Source: Gigaspora margarita
Taxonomy: Eukaryota > Glomeromycota > Glomeromycetes > Diversisporales > Gigasporaceae
DNA: 64,000 nt
Reading direction: 5' to 3'
Assembly (NCBI GenBank): GCA_009809945.1
Contig: WTPW01000019.1
Location: 793,181-857,180, forward strand
A program made the position numbers and the translations under genes. Position 1 is the first letter of the stretch; each line of letters opens with the position of its first letter. Shown here in pieces: positions 32,103 to 42,864 of the stretch. The notes beneath the pieces are model-generated. The model did no database searches. It worked only from the letters and a program-made list of their open reading frames with translations, and had not been told where the DNA came from.

Positions 32103-32685
32103 AGATAAGTGTGGGTATTGTAGCGAATGTGAGTATTGTGGAAATTTATTATAAGTCTTGTTATATCAGTCCAAACTAAATGATTTTTATACCATTCAAA
32201 TCATCTCATTGAGACAATTTGAATAGTACAAAAATTAGTTGATTTCGATTACTGGATTATAAGTATTGGCATTCAAATGTTGTAAATCAAATTTTTTAAA
32301 AAACAATATATTATATTTGAACACTATTCTAATGCTAATATCCTGTGATACTGTAATTGAAATCAAACGATTTTTGTACTATTCAAATCATCTTGATGAG
32401 ACGATTCAGATGGTATAAAAATTTTTTAGTTTGGACTAACAATTTATAACTTATGATAGATTTGCCACAATACCCACATTCACCACAATATACATATCCA
32501 ATTTTGTGCAATATATTATTGTAAATAACTTGCAATTCTGTGATCCAAATTGCACAATTTTGATACCATTTGATTTGTCTCATCAAGACGAATTGAAAAG
32601 TACCAAAATCATTTGATTTGGGCTAATAGATCCCAAGTTATACCAAAAATTCTTTTTAACTTCACTACAATACCCACACTTACCT
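32103..32685. mobile_element. TATA-flanked element, AGGTAAGTGTGGGTATTG ends, copy 2
   Basis: Same family as 9,812-10,378: left end AGATAAGTGTGGGTATTGTA, right end inverse AGGTAAGTGTGGGTATTGTA, left flank TATA (32,099-32,102). The right flank is interrupted: a Tourist-like MITE entered at TTA exactly at the junction, and the missing TATA reappears beyond that MITE (TTATA at 32,839). It holds three inverted CGTCTC-type modules. Confidence 0.8.
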
Positions 32686-32687
32686 TA

Positions 32688-32838
32688 GAGCAGTGTCATT
32701 AATCACCTGATTATTTTTTATTAGAGGCCTACCCCCCTCCCTCCCTATAATATAGATTTGGTAAGGGTCTTATATATAATTTCAATATTTTTTACCCTCC
32801 TTCTCCCCTAAAAAATCACCTGATTATTGTCACTCCCC
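32688..32838. mobile_element. Tourist-like MITE, family 1, copy 3
   Basis: 151 bp: GAGCAGTGTCATTAATCACC ... TTATTGTCACTCCCC, flanked by TTA (32,685-32,687; 32,839-32,841). Confidence 0.8.
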
Positions 32839-32841
32839 TTA

Positions 32842-33294
32842 TATTATAATAATTTTTTTAATTATTATTTAATCTATTGGTAAAATAACAGGCTTCGTAA
32901 TTTAATTAACGATATTATAATTTAGCTTGTCTCATTTGCTATATATGATCATGCGATATAGATATTTGTGAATAGATTGTAACAGTATTTTGCCATGTAT
33001 GGATTAGATTGTAATAACTTTCTATTGTATATGGTTAGATTGTAACAACTCTACCATATGTGGATTAGATTTAATTTGGAACTACACTCAGAACTTCCTT
33101 GTAATTCTGAGAAAGGGAATTTTCATCCATCATTTTTATAAAACAAGTTCAAGAGCAAGAGCAAGAGCAAGAGCAATTGCAATTGATATTGAATTTGCTA
33201 TTGATATTTCATATGGTAATTTTTGATAATACTGATACAATAGTAAGCTATTGTTAAAAAAACTTCAAATAGCTATTTTTTCATGTTTCGCTAA
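32842..33294. other. gene-free stretch with short tandem words
   Basis: Three near-repeats of about 35-40 bp (ATGGATTAGATTGTAATAAC, ATGGTTAGATTGTAACAACT) at 32,970-33,075, then a TATAAAA box at 33,137 and (AAGAGC)n at 33,148-33,175. It could be a promoter-like or terminal fragment of an unidentified element. Confidence 0.35.
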
Positions 33295-33444
33295 GGGGAG
33301 TAACAAAAATCAGGTGATTTTTTAGGGAGGGGAGGGGGTAAAAAAGTTGAAATTATATATAAGAACCTGACCATATATATATTAAAGAAGAGGGAGGGGG
33401 TAGGCCTCTGATAAAAAATAATTAGGTGATTAATGTCACGGCCC
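33295..33444. mobile_element. Tourist-like MITE, family 1, copy 4 (inverse orientation)
   Basis: 150 bp: GGGGAGTAACAAAAATCAGG ... GATTAATGTCACGGCCC, flanked by TAA (33,292-33,294; 33,445-33,447). Confidence 0.8.
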
Positions 33445-33775
33445 TAAGAATAATCAACCCAATTCTAAGTTTTACCAATTGTTTTTTTTTTCCATCAGAA
33501 AATTTACAGGACGGATAAATTAATAATCACTGATCGTCAAAGTTCATAACGAAAGACTATAGCGAAAGAATTTGATGACTATTTCCAAATGCATATAATA
33601 ATGGTATGACTTTACCTGCTTAAGAACATGATTCTTATTTTAAGAAGTTAACGTGATGAAAAACTGCTGATTTATAAATAATTAACTGACCGGATGCTTA
33701 ATGTTAAATATCGCATCGATTATCTGATTTTTTTTTTTTACTTATCGGGATTGATATGTATGCTTCCCACATACA

Positions 33776-33797
33776 TATATATATATATATATATATG
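33776..33797. repeat. (AT)n microsatellite
   Basis: About 11 AT units immediately before a foldback. Confidence 0.85.
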
Positions 33798-33799
33798 AG

Positions 33800-33928
33800 T
33801 GACAGGACGTAAAAACCTGTAAATCATTTCATTTAATATCATCGCAGTGATATCTACCCCTATAAGAAATAGGGGTACATATCATTGTGATGATAATGAG
33901 TGAAATGATTTACAGGTTTTCACGTCAT
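33800..33928. repeat. foldback element, GACAGGACGTAAAAACC arms
   Basis: Arms of about 58 bp (AACCTGTAAATCATTTCA, ATCATCGCAGTGATAT) with about 90% identity and a loop of 7 bases near 33,865. Confidence 0.8.
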
Positions 33929-34331
33929 GAATGTATTTAAAACATGTGATGATTATGATCTGAATATATTAAATTTAAACCTTAACATATCCAGATTATC
34001 ATATGATTTAAATTGGTGAAATTACCATCCCTAACTCTGCTAATATTTGATCAAAATCTTATACTGCTATATATGTNNTACGTCAGAATAGAATTATTGT
34101 AGATTTAGAATCNATCTAGGCTGATTCCAAATAAACATAGATTGTAATAGAATTCTAAAATGTGCTCGAATCGTTAAAAAATTCCAATATGTATTCCAAA
34201 TTATTTCAACAAATACGTTGTTTTGGAATTTAAGTCGTTTTAGGATAGGAATTATTCATAACACAATGCATTGCAAATTAATTAAATTTAAAAGCATGCC
34301 CTGAAGTTTTATATCTATGATTAGTGGGATA

Positions 34332-34617
34332 GTTCTACTATTTCTATATTTTTACAGCTATTTTTGTCTCATGCATTTTTGCAATTGCATTTAATATTAT
34401 CTACTTGGAAGAGGATTGCATAATAGATGCTTTTCGAATACTCATGAGCATTGAAAGAATACTACCGGTATTCAACTCTGAAACTTATCAAGACATAATG
34501 AACACAAATAGGGTTGAGTCAAATTTAACTAGTTGTGTTTATAACCACTATTGCGGATATATGCTTTGCCAAATACTGATTTTTTGTATCCTGATTGTTG
34601 TATTTGTTGAAATTTAA
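34332..34617 (+). CDS. hypothetical small membrane protein or exon
   Basis: An open frame after TTTTTACAG, a possible splice acceptor. It reads IFTAIFVSCIFAIAFNIIYL (hydrophobic), then EEDCIIDAFRILMSIERILP and a second hydrophobic stretch CQILIFCILIVVFVEI at the C-terminus. There is no ATG at the start, so if real it is a 3' exon. No homology recognised. It lies within an inverted-repeat element, which makes chance or an element-borne gene possible. Confidence 0.3.
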
Positions 34618-34770
34618 TACAAAAACAAAAAGCCTTCACGTAAGGTTTTATATTGCCTATTTACCGACACTAAAATATTTGAAAAGCAAGTCTTTGAATG
34701 CATTACGGGGTAAAAATGGATAGCCTTGATATTCAATCATCAGGTAAAGAATGAAAGTGAAATAAAAAAA

Positions 34771-35519
34771 GGGACCTGATATTTCCACACCCATGCGGAT
34801 CACTTTTTTAAAAAAACTTTGATCGAAGATATTTCAACAACTATCTAAACAAATTTGATGAATTTTTTTTATTCTAATTCTACAGATATGTAGAATTAAA
34901 ATGAAGATTTTGTTGAATGGGTGTTGAGATACCTTCGATAAAAGTTTTAAAAGAATTTTAAAGTATTAGTCAAGGCAAAATTGGTTATTTTTTGATCGAA
35001 GGTATCTTAACAACCATCCAACCAAACTAGACAAATTTTTATTTGAATTCTACAGATCCATAGAATTTAAATAAAAAAAGTTCATTAGGTGGCTGCTGAA
35101 ATATCTTTGACCGAAGTTTCAAATTCCCATTTAAATATTAGCTGTGGCTAAATATTTTTTGACAATTATCTAACCAAATTTGATTTTTTTTTTTTTTGAA
35201 TTCTATAGTTTTGTAGAATTCAGATAAAAAAAATTCATTAGATTTGGTTGGATGATTACCAAAATATCTTCGATTGCAGCATTAAAGAAATGTAAACATC
35301 TAATAAAATATCTGCAGCAAAATTTTTTTGACTTTGATCGAAAGTATCTCAACAACAATCCAACCAATTTCGATGAACTTTTTTTATTAGAATTCTACAG
35401 ATCTGTAGAATTCAAGTAAAAATAATTATCAAGTTTGGTTATATAGTTGCTGAAATACCTTCGATCGAAGTTTTAAAAAAGAAATATCAAAAAAAGAGTG
35501 AGGAAATATCAGGTCCCTA
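34771..35519. repeat. AGGGACCTGATATTTCC element containing four tandem foldbacks
   Basis: Ends AGGGACCTGATATTTCC are perfect inverse matches. Inside, four units of about 170-180 bp follow head to tail (near 34,819, 34,995, 35,155 and 35,335). Each unit is itself palindromic: TTGATCGAAGGTATCTCAAC, CAACCATCCAACCAAA, GAATTCTACAGATCTGTAGA, then the inverse. A tandem array of foldbacks enclosed by one pair of ends is unusual. Confidence 0.8.
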
Positions 35520-35600
35520 AAAAAAGGGTTTGTATTTTATCTTGACAATATATTATAATTTATTTATTACAGTATCAAATTTAAAATCAACTTAAGTTAC

Positions 35601-36077
35601 CGTATAGTTCTGAAATTAAGCACCTTTTTTTATTATAAGAGGTGTTTATTTTTTTTCAGATATAATTTTAAGAATAAATAATATAGGATTTATATACTAA
35701 GTAAACTTACCTTCTGTTTCTAAGTAAAACTATTTTCCAAGTCAAGTCGATTATAACGATAGTAAAATCATCAAAATTTGTCCAGTAGAACTTTCACAAT
35801 TCTCTTCAAAATTCAGGCAACTTTTGTTTACATTTGTTTTACATGATCTGCATACTCATAAACAAAAGTTGCCCGAACTTTGAAAAGCAATTGTGAGAAT
35901 TCTACTGAACCAATTTGATGATTTTACTGTTGTTAGGATCGTCTTGACTTGGAGAATAACTTTACTTAGAAATAGAAATAGGCTTGCTTAGTAAAAATCA
36001 GATATGATTATACATAGGGGTACTTATTTTCAGATATTACATAAAATTCGATGGTGCTTAATTTTGGGAACTATACG
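35601..36077. repeat. foldback element, CGTATAGTTC ends
   Basis: Arms of about 200 bp: CGTATAGTTCTGAAATTAAG, AAGTAAAACTATTTTCCAAG, GATAGTAAAATCATCAAAAT, CAACTTTTGTTTA. The right arm mirrors these. It contains the GTCCAGTAGAACTTT phrase shared with other foldbacks. Confidence 0.75.
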
Positions 36078-36227
36078 ATATATAGTATCAAATATAGAGT
36101 CAACTTAAATTGCTTTAAATTTCGTATCAATTTGGACTATATTTAGAATTCATTCCAACGTAAATGGATTCTAAATCTACAATAATTTCATTCTGATATA
36201 CGACATATATATCATTAAATACGATTA

Positions 36228-36362
36228 CCATAAAAGATCATATACAAGATCCCCCATATATCAGACCCACCCTCATTTTTTACTAATTAATTTCTTTTTT
36301 TTACTAATTAATTTTTTTGGTGGAATGTAAGAGACCCGGGTCTTGTATATGATCTTTTACGG
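36228..36362. mobile_element. TA-flanked MITE (mariner-like target), 135 bp
   Basis: Ends CCATAAAAGATCATATACAA and the inverse CCGTAAAAGATCATATACAA, flanked by TA on both sides. The middle has two copies of TTTTTTACTAATTAATTT. Confidence 0.7.
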
Positions 36363-36919
36363 TATCAGTCTGCTATTCTACTGTATATGTAATTCTAAAA
36401 TTCATATCGAAGGCATGATTTAAGTATGAAAAATTCATGATCTAGGTGGTCGCCTATGAATTATTCACAGATGTTATGTAATAGTAATGCTGTCAGAATA
36501 TAAAAACAACCAGTTACATATTAGCTATAACATTCACAATCTCTTGTGTGATAATATTATAACAATAACTCAATTATGTTTTTTAAACTCAATTTTCGCA
36601 TGCGTGAGTTATACTATTAATTGGATAATGTTAATAATATGTATTAGTGAACCACGTACGTACGTACTGTGTATCAACTGGAATAGTATCTTTGATACAA
36701 AATTCACGGTGGAAATCAATGATAATTCAATATAAACCAACTACATAGTATGAATCACTAGAATGCAAGTAAGTTTTGTAACAGAATTTTTACAATAACT
36801 CACGATAAAAAATTGAGCGGCGAAGCTGCCCACATGTACTACTCTAGTTTAGATATAAATTTAAGAATTTGTTTGAGATTTCTAAAGTACTTATATATTT
36901 TATAAATTTTTTTATATTA
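36363..36919. other. gene-free stretch
   Basis: An 82-residue open frame at 36,487-36,735 shows no domain and has AT-driven composition, so I do not call it. Nothing else is seen. Confidence 0.4.
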
Positions 36920-37646
36920 CAGTCGCACCCCCCTAAGTGCACGCTCTGGGGACTGGGTATAAGTGTGCACTTAGAGGGGGTGTGCATTTATAGAATTAGC
37001 TTAGATAGCCAATCAAAAGTGAAGTTAAACACATGATCAACACTTTAACGCCTTTATCCAAAAATAAATTACCTTATAATCAGTAATAGTCACTACATAG
37101 TAAAGTCCAAAATTTATTATATAAATCGATTAAAGTTGCTTAAGTAAACTTGTTTGGAATATCAAAATACACATATGATAAAATTTTTAGCAAGATTGAA
37201 GAACATTTTATTATTTAACTTTTAACTTGTATGTTCGATGAAAAAATTAAAAATTTTTAAAAAAATATATTCAATAAACGTAAAAATTAAAAGTTAAATA
37301 ATAAAAAGTTCTCCAATTTGTATAAAAATTTGGTAGAATATGTATTTTGATCTTCTAAATATATTTATTTAAGCACTTCTGGTCGAGTTATATAGTAAAA
37401 TTTGGACTTTACTATATAATAACTTTTTGCGATTGACCAAAATCGAAAATAAGTTGTAAAAAAATCTAGTATTCTATTGGCTAGCTTTGAAATTAGTCAC
37501 GTGCATGCATTTAGAGGGGTACATATAATATGCTTAGACTTTAAAAACTTGTACATGTGCAGAATATGAAGAGTATTTAAGTCCCAAGCTTGGGACCAGG
37601 CTATAATGTGCATATAGCGTAGGTGTGCACTTAGGGGGTGCGACTG
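36920..37646. mobile_element. TA-flanked mariner/pogo-like non-autonomous element
   Basis: Ends CAGTCGCACCCCCCTAAGTG and the inverse CAGTCGCACCCCCTAAGTGC, each preceded or followed by TA (36,918-36,919; 37,647-37,648). Ends of the form CAGTCGNACC...AAGTGCAC are typical of pogo/Tc1-mariner relatives. It has an internal long inverted repeat (GTTGCTTAAGTAAACTTG, ATTATTTAACTTTTAA) and no transposase. Confidence 0.8.
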
Positions 37647-37783
37647 TATATATTTTGCTAGTATATATATTCTTTGAATAGATTTGTTTAATTGGTTCTT
37701 AATTAATTTTATTAGTATTCAAAATTTGTTATTTATTTTATTAACATCCTAATATATTTTATCTAACTAACAAATGATAATTT

Positions 37784-37870
37784 TTATTGTAGTAAATATT
37801 TTATTAAATCTTTATCCATATATCTTATAGCTAATTCAATATAACAATCTGGTTTTAAACATTTAGATCT
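37784..37870 (-). pseudogene. kinase C-lobe fragment (weak)
   Basis: The minus strand reads LKPDCYIELAIRYMD, then KDLIKYLL, close to the segment TPDCYIELAKRCMD of the kinase at 43.6-45 kb (the helix before the conserved Arg of the C-lobe). Upstream SEQRTFNKILYNN resembles 'SGKRPFDG...'. Only a short decayed fragment remains, next to an integrase-bearing element. Confidence 0.5.
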
Positions 37871-38339
37871 TGATATATTATTATATAAAATCTTATTAAA
37901 TGTTCTTTGTTCAGATAAAATTTTAGTTACAATAAATTCAAAACTATAAATAACTGATATCTGTGTATATAGTTGATTTGCCAAAATATTAGATACTACT
38001 GTATATATGTTATGCATCGTTTGTTGATTCCTGTCATTCAGGGACCGACATGTGTCATTGGTGAATCCAAGAATAACATATGTTGTATTTTGAATTGGTA
38101 TGATATGAATTTTACCAATTAACGCAACTATAAAATTTTATTTTACATAATAAAGCTTTTTCTATTTCCAATCACTAAACTAAAATAAAACATTATTATA
38201 AATAATAGTGTATTGATCGCTGGATTCTTTGCTAAATATTAATTAAATATAATGCTATTCTACAAAAATAAGAGCAATTCTATTTTTTTTTTCGAAAAAA
38301 AAGAAAAAATATTTCAGCATAAATAACTATCGTTGTTGA

Positions 38340-38466
38340 TTCTTGCATTGGCCATGCAAAACACAGCCATATTTTCTTGAACATAATGATTTATTTTTTT
38401 GGCAGGAGCATGTTTTTGTTTCACAATTAGTTTTTTGACAATTACAACCATTGTTGGTTTTTTTGA
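38340..38466 (-). pseudogene. Cys-rich C-terminal module of the integrase element
   Basis: The minus strand reads NNGCNCQKTNCETKTCSCQK followed by NKSLCSRKYGCVLHGQCK. The CxC...C...CxC...C spacing is like the Cys-rich tail I associate with KRBA2-type integrase proteins. It lies near the 3' end of the element, downstream of the core. Confidence 0.6.
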
Positions 38467-38924
38467 TGTAGTTTTTTTATGAAAAAATCATCATCGCTAA
38501 TAAAAAATTCTATTAACATTTACGTTAAACAAAAAAATTGGTCCAATAAAAATAAATAAATTCATACTCTGATAAATTATTAAAACTTTTGTTAATTTGA
38601 TTAACTTGACTTGAGCTTGAAGGTTGGGCCGCAATGTATAATTTTGTTTAATGCTTGCTTGTCTCAATGAAAGTGTTTTATTTAGTAGAACGATATCAAG
38701 ATCAGAATAATCAGATGTACCTAATGGTTCAAGTTCACTTGCAGGATACCAATTTTCAAGTATTCTAAACTTGCAAGCGACTTGATAGGAATCTCAATTA
38801 GGTTTTTTTTGAATAATTTTACAAGGCAATGATCTTCTATACATCTTCGCTTTATCTATATTAGGAACACGAATTTTTACAAATTTACCAGGATCATATG
38901 CCCAATTTCGTTTAGCACCATATT

Positions 38925-39644
38925 TTATTTCCATTGTACTTTTAATAATTTCATGATTTTTTTTAATATTTGAAATGCGGCTTGACGAATTTTATTGTGT
39001 TGTTCGAATATAGGACGAGTTGAATTCGAAGTTGTTTTTTGTAGTTCTATAGTAGATGCTCGCCATTTTTGTTTTTCTTGAGTTGTATAAGACTGACTTT
39101 CTGAATCACTAATTATGATAATCTCTTGCAAATTCATTACATTACCATTTGCATCTATTAGATTGTTATTCGATTCTACCAGATCATTATCTACTTCAAT
39201 AATTTCAGATTGAGTTTTACGAGTTTTTAAATCCTTAGAATAAAAATTATTTGGTATAATAGAATCTTCTAAATTATAATCGTCAGATATGATAGAACCT
39301 TTTAAATTATAATCGTCAGATATGATAGAACCTTCTAAATTAAGCCTAGATTCAAAATCTTCTGAAAATGAATTATCAGGATTACGGTCATATAGCTCAA
39401 TTTGATTACAATTATTATTATATGACTCATTCTGATCATAATAAATATCTAAAATATTAAACAAATAATCATATGATTTATTATCATTATTGGTTTCTAA
39501 AATAGCTGAAGTATTAGATGGTTCTTCTTGATCATAATTATCATTTATTAAAATATCCGCTAAGTTGGTTTCACTATGAGGTAATTGTCCAAATACTAGA
39601 TTATAGGGCATTGTCTTATGTGCAGAACAGTATTGATTATTCAT
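38925..39644 (-). pseudogene. integrase element, C-terminal region of core and acidic repeats
   Basis: It begins near MNNQYCSAHKTMPYNLVFGQ, the typical sequence after the third catalytic region in rve integrases. A long acidic Asn/Asp-rich stretch follows with three near-identical 13-residue units of the type LEGSIISDDYNLK. An intron-like AT-rich gap separates it from the core at 39.7-40.1 kb. Part of the fossil described at 37,998-41,021. Confidence 0.65.
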
Positions 39645-39738
39645 AGCCCCTGTAAAATAATTAAAAGAATTAATGATTATAAATAAATAAATACAATAAA
39701 AAAAATTTTTAAATATATAAATAAAAAAAAATTTAAAT

Positions 39739-40148
39739 TTAAAAAATAATTAATAGATGCTTACAAATTACATATTTCGAACCAACACACCAATCACCTC
39801 TAGATGTCTTCTCCATCCAATATCCCAATTTCGCTTGAAGAATATCATTGCTCTTTTCAACGAGGCCCTGGCATTGAGAATATCTAGATCGGCCATTTAC
39901 TAATTTAATATTTGGCCAAAGGCTCATGGTTTCTTTAAATATTGTTCCAATAAATTCTCTCCATTATCAGTATGAAGGATAGCGGGTGGCACATAGATTA
40001 GACAAAAATTGAATAATGCAATAGCAGCTTCATCAGCTGATTTTGATTCTGCTGGTTCTGCATAAGAGAAACGAGTAAAGTGATCTCTTATATGAAATAT
40101 GTAATTAAATTTTCCATCAGGTATTGCTGTCATATTAATTGTATCCAT
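39739..40148 (-). pseudogene. integrase element, rve catalytic core region
   Basis: Shows the order of an rve fold: MDTINMTAIPDGKFNYIFHI (first acidic strand), FTRFSYAEPAESKSADEAA, PPAILHTDNGENL (second Asp) and GRSRYSQCQGLVEKSNDIL (third catalytic region with Glu). Function in the family: cutting and joining element ends. Fossil copy, part of the element at 37,998-41,021. Confidence 0.75.
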
Positions 40149-41021
40149 CTATTATAATATAGTAATTATTTATTCATTTAATAATTAAACTATAAATTAT
40201 CATTAAAACTTATATTTATACTCACACCTGAACATGGTTTAGAAAACCTTCAGAAACAATTGGTCGCATTGGTGGAACTCTTTTAGTTGCTCGTCTTGTA
40301 GTGCATACTCTATATTCACGAATTGCATTTCCAACTATTTGTTGTGGAATATAGCAATACCTAACCCGGATTTTAAAAATACATTAATATGATTTTTTAT
40401 ATTAATTACTTAGATCTAAATTAACAATTAGATACTTTTTTTCAAGTTTTTTCCTGGCCTCCATGCTCCGTTGCCTGATGTGCAGCACAAATTACTTTGT
40501 AAAATTCTTGATTGGGCAAACTTGTATTCCCAAATTATTTTCATCCTGTTTAAGTAAATGGAGCTCTTCTGTCGTACCAATATGAAGTACTTTAAAAGTA
40601 TTAGTAATCCAGTATTTAAGCTTTGAGTCAAGTTGAAAATCAGGATTTTTTAAAACATTAAACATTCATTATAATGGTTAATATGCATTAAGCTTCGATT
40701 AATTTTTCTCTAGCTAATATGCGTTTCTAATATTCTGTCGAAGGATTCACGAGATAGAAAATTATATGTTTGCGATTCCATGATATTAAAGAAAAAATAA
40801 TTATAAAAGTAATAATAAATAAACTATTTAACGAACGTCAATTTATTTATTCTTTTTTTTTTTTTGTTTTATTGATACTTTACTGATGCATAATTAAAAC
40901 TTATGATAACAAGTCGGATAACTCATTCCATCAATAACTCAGGCTATTAGTAGATCAACCAATAATATATGTCAGTCTCTGAATGACAGAATTGGCCATT
41001 GACGCATAACATATATAGTAT

Positions 41022-41352
41022 AATTATACAATTTTTTTTCATTTACTTTACTAGAAAATTAAATTTCTTAATACATAGTAGTAATAGTAAATAATTTAAA
41101 ATAATCCAAATAACCAAATAACAAATAACTAATCATTAGATTATTTTGAGACCCAAATAATTTAGAAGATCATTTAATATATTAATTAATATTCTGATAT
41201 ACTTTAGCCAATCAAGTTTGCTACCAAACAAAAATTAAAATATAATCAATAATTGTAGCTAAATATTAAAATCAAAAGTTGATTAATATTTATATTTTAG
41301 TAAAGTTGTTCAAAATAATAAATTGTATTTTTATATAAACTAATAAACTTTT
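41022..41352. other. gene-free AT-rich stretch
   Basis: No recognisable feature. Confidence 0.5.
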
Positions 41353-41367
41353 ATAAATTTACTTTCA

Positions 41368-41836
41368 TTCTATTAAGTATAATAACTAAAGAAGATATAA
41401 TGAAGTCAGAAGGAAAAATCAACAAAAAGAAAACAATAATATTTACATACAAGTTTTGTAAAAAATTATACAAAAAAATATGGATACCAAGTAGAATAGT
41501 GGTAAAGAACATAGTGGAAAAAGAAGATACGAGAAGTAGAAACCTAAGTATACTTGTTTAGATGGAGCATGGGAAGGGTCATTCAACAAAAGCAAAAATA
41601 TGGTTTAATAGATGGAAGAAAACTTTCATTAAATATAACAAAATACATAGTAATATCAACTAAGTAGTCTGCGATCTATCTTGGCTAAGCTTAGATCAGG
41701 AGTAAACTAGCTCTAGTCTCTTTTTTCTTAAATAGATGCTTGTAATATTATGTAATTATATATGTATCCTATGAATTATTAATAATAAATAGAAGAGAGA
41801 ACAGATCTCACTTAAAAAAATAAAAAAATAAAAAAA
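41368..41836 (+). mobile_element. short poly(A)-type retroposon, 469 bp
   Basis: A purine-rich block ending in (AAAAAAT)n and flanked by identical ATAAATTTACTTTCA (41,353-41,367; 41,837-41,851). A 15-bp duplication plus an A-rich tail indicates target-primed insertion. It has no usable reading frame and no similarity that I can see to the LINE or to the retroposon at 19.85 kb. It could be a SINE or a LINE 3' fragment. Confidence 0.75.
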
Positions 41837-41851
41837 ATAAATTTACTTTCA

Positions 41852-42453
41852 CACTTTATATTTATATAAAAGTTAAATTTATAAATATTAATTAAATTAG
41901 TAATATTTTGACTTTAATATGTATATAGCTACATCAGCAAATTATAGTACCAAAATCTTTTAAAAGATCTTGTGGACCTGCAATATCTTTCGAAAGATTT
42001 TGCTAATGCAATTAGCATGACGGACATTCGATTTGATTGGCTTGAAGATCACTAGGTTACACAATATAAAAAAAATTTTTAAAGTAATCCTTACTATGAA
42101 AAACCACATCGTCAATTGACAACTCGTGGTTTTACATAATAAAATTTTTTTAAACCATATAATAGTGTTCTTCAACCCTTCGAATGTCTTTTGTAAAAAA
42201 AGATCAGTATAGATCAAATATGGTAACACAGTATGTAACGAATGAGTAATTGGCTTTTGAGTTAATAAAGAAGTTCTAGTACCGTGGGTTAACTTTTTCT
42301 AAAGACAATTATCAATATTATTAACATTTAAATACATTAAAAAGGGAACTACAGAAGCGTAAGCCAATTGACTAGGTAGATCGAAAAGCAAATGCTGATC
42401 CAAAAATCAACTAAATTGGCATAAAACGATGACAACAATTTTTGCAATGAAGG
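41852..42453. other. gene-free stretch with ATCTTTCGAAAGAT palindromes
   Basis: At 41,950-42,030: CAAAATCTTTTAAAAGATCTTG and ATATCTTTCGAAAGAT palindromes, then GCATGACGGACATTCGATTT, related to GCATGGCGGACATTTGTTTT at 46.43 kb (inverse) and 62.46 kb. No gene. Confidence 0.45.
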
Positions 42454-42828
42454 ATGCACTATAAAGTGTGCAATCATATAATCTACTGTTCCACGGCAGA
42501 ATATATGATTGCACACTTTTCTAGTAAGCAAAAGGGTTTAAGTGACAGAACTTTCTTTCATAGCAACCTGGTATTTCTTTCCTATTTCTTTTTGATCTGT
42601 TACATTGTTAAGACTATTGTGGTTAGAGGTGGCTTAATTATAAAAAACGTATTCGTCTTTAAAAATAAATTAGAACTTGATCCCTTAAGGGCACACATTA
42701 TTTGGACTATTGACGAAATACACAGTGGGCACAAACACAAAAAACCGTTCAAGAAAACTTCTACTACGGATAATATAGTTGGATGCGATCTAAATTTTAG
42801 AGAAAATACTAAAATGGAATTAACTTAG
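42454..42828 (+). CDS. hypothetical protein, 124 residues
   Basis: Not recognised. The first 25 codons overlap a perfect hairpin (GTGCAATCATATAATCTACT and inverse), so the real start may be later. The rest has a hydrophobic stretch NLVFLSYFFLICYIV, then a basic and more ordinary part (RAHIIWTIDEIHSGHKHKKP). The stop is followed at once by GTAAGC, a good splice donor, so it may be an exon joined to the TPR fragment 40 bp downstream, although the stop precedes the donor. Low confidence as a working gene. Confidence 0.3.
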   Translation: MHYKVCNHIIYCSTAEYMIAHFSSKQKGLSDRTFFHSNLVFLSYFFLICYIVKTIVVRGGLIIKNVFVFKNKLELDPLRAHIIWTIDEIHSGHKHKKPFKKTSTTDNIVGCDLNFRENTKMELT

Positions 42829-42864
42829 GTAAGCAACATTTATAATTAAAAGTTATATTTTATT

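Larger units (their letters stand above)
34068..36213. mobile_element. element with about 50-bp inverted ends, filled by tandem foldbacks
   Basis: ATATATGTNNTACGTCAGAA and TTATTGTAGATTTAGAATC at the left recur inverted at 36,163-36,213. Ambiguous bases stand at 34,077-34,078 and 34,113. Inside are a short open frame (34,332-34,617), the tandem foldback element 34,771-35,519 and a foldback at 35,601-36,077. The latter is bracketed by a near-repeat AGTATCAAATTTAAAATCAA / AGTATCAAATATAGAGTCAA. Confidence 0.55.
37998..41021 (-). mobile_element. integrase-bearing element with terminal inverted repeats (Ginger/KRBA2-type), fossil
   Basis: About 3.0 kb. Terminal inverted repeats read TATATATGTTATGC, then CTGTCATTCAGGGACCGACA on the left and CTGTCATTCAGAGACTGACA on the right. 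On the minus strand it carries, in order, a zinc-binding-type leader ending in a block with VPPMRPI, an rve integrase core (HIRDHFTRFSYAEP; AILHTDNG), a C-terminal part with HKTMPYNLVFGQLP and acidic repeats, and a Cys-rich end. The protein type resembles KRBA2-like integrases, related to gypsy integrases; inverted ends and absence of reverse transcriptase argue for a Ginger-type DNA transposon. It looks broken by several changes and of moderate age. Confidence 0.75.

Noticed and set aside
32935-33175. LTR-like fragment with TATAAAA
   Set aside because: There is no second copy, no bounded ends and no neighbouring element proteins; the evidence is only AT-rich repeats and a TATA box.
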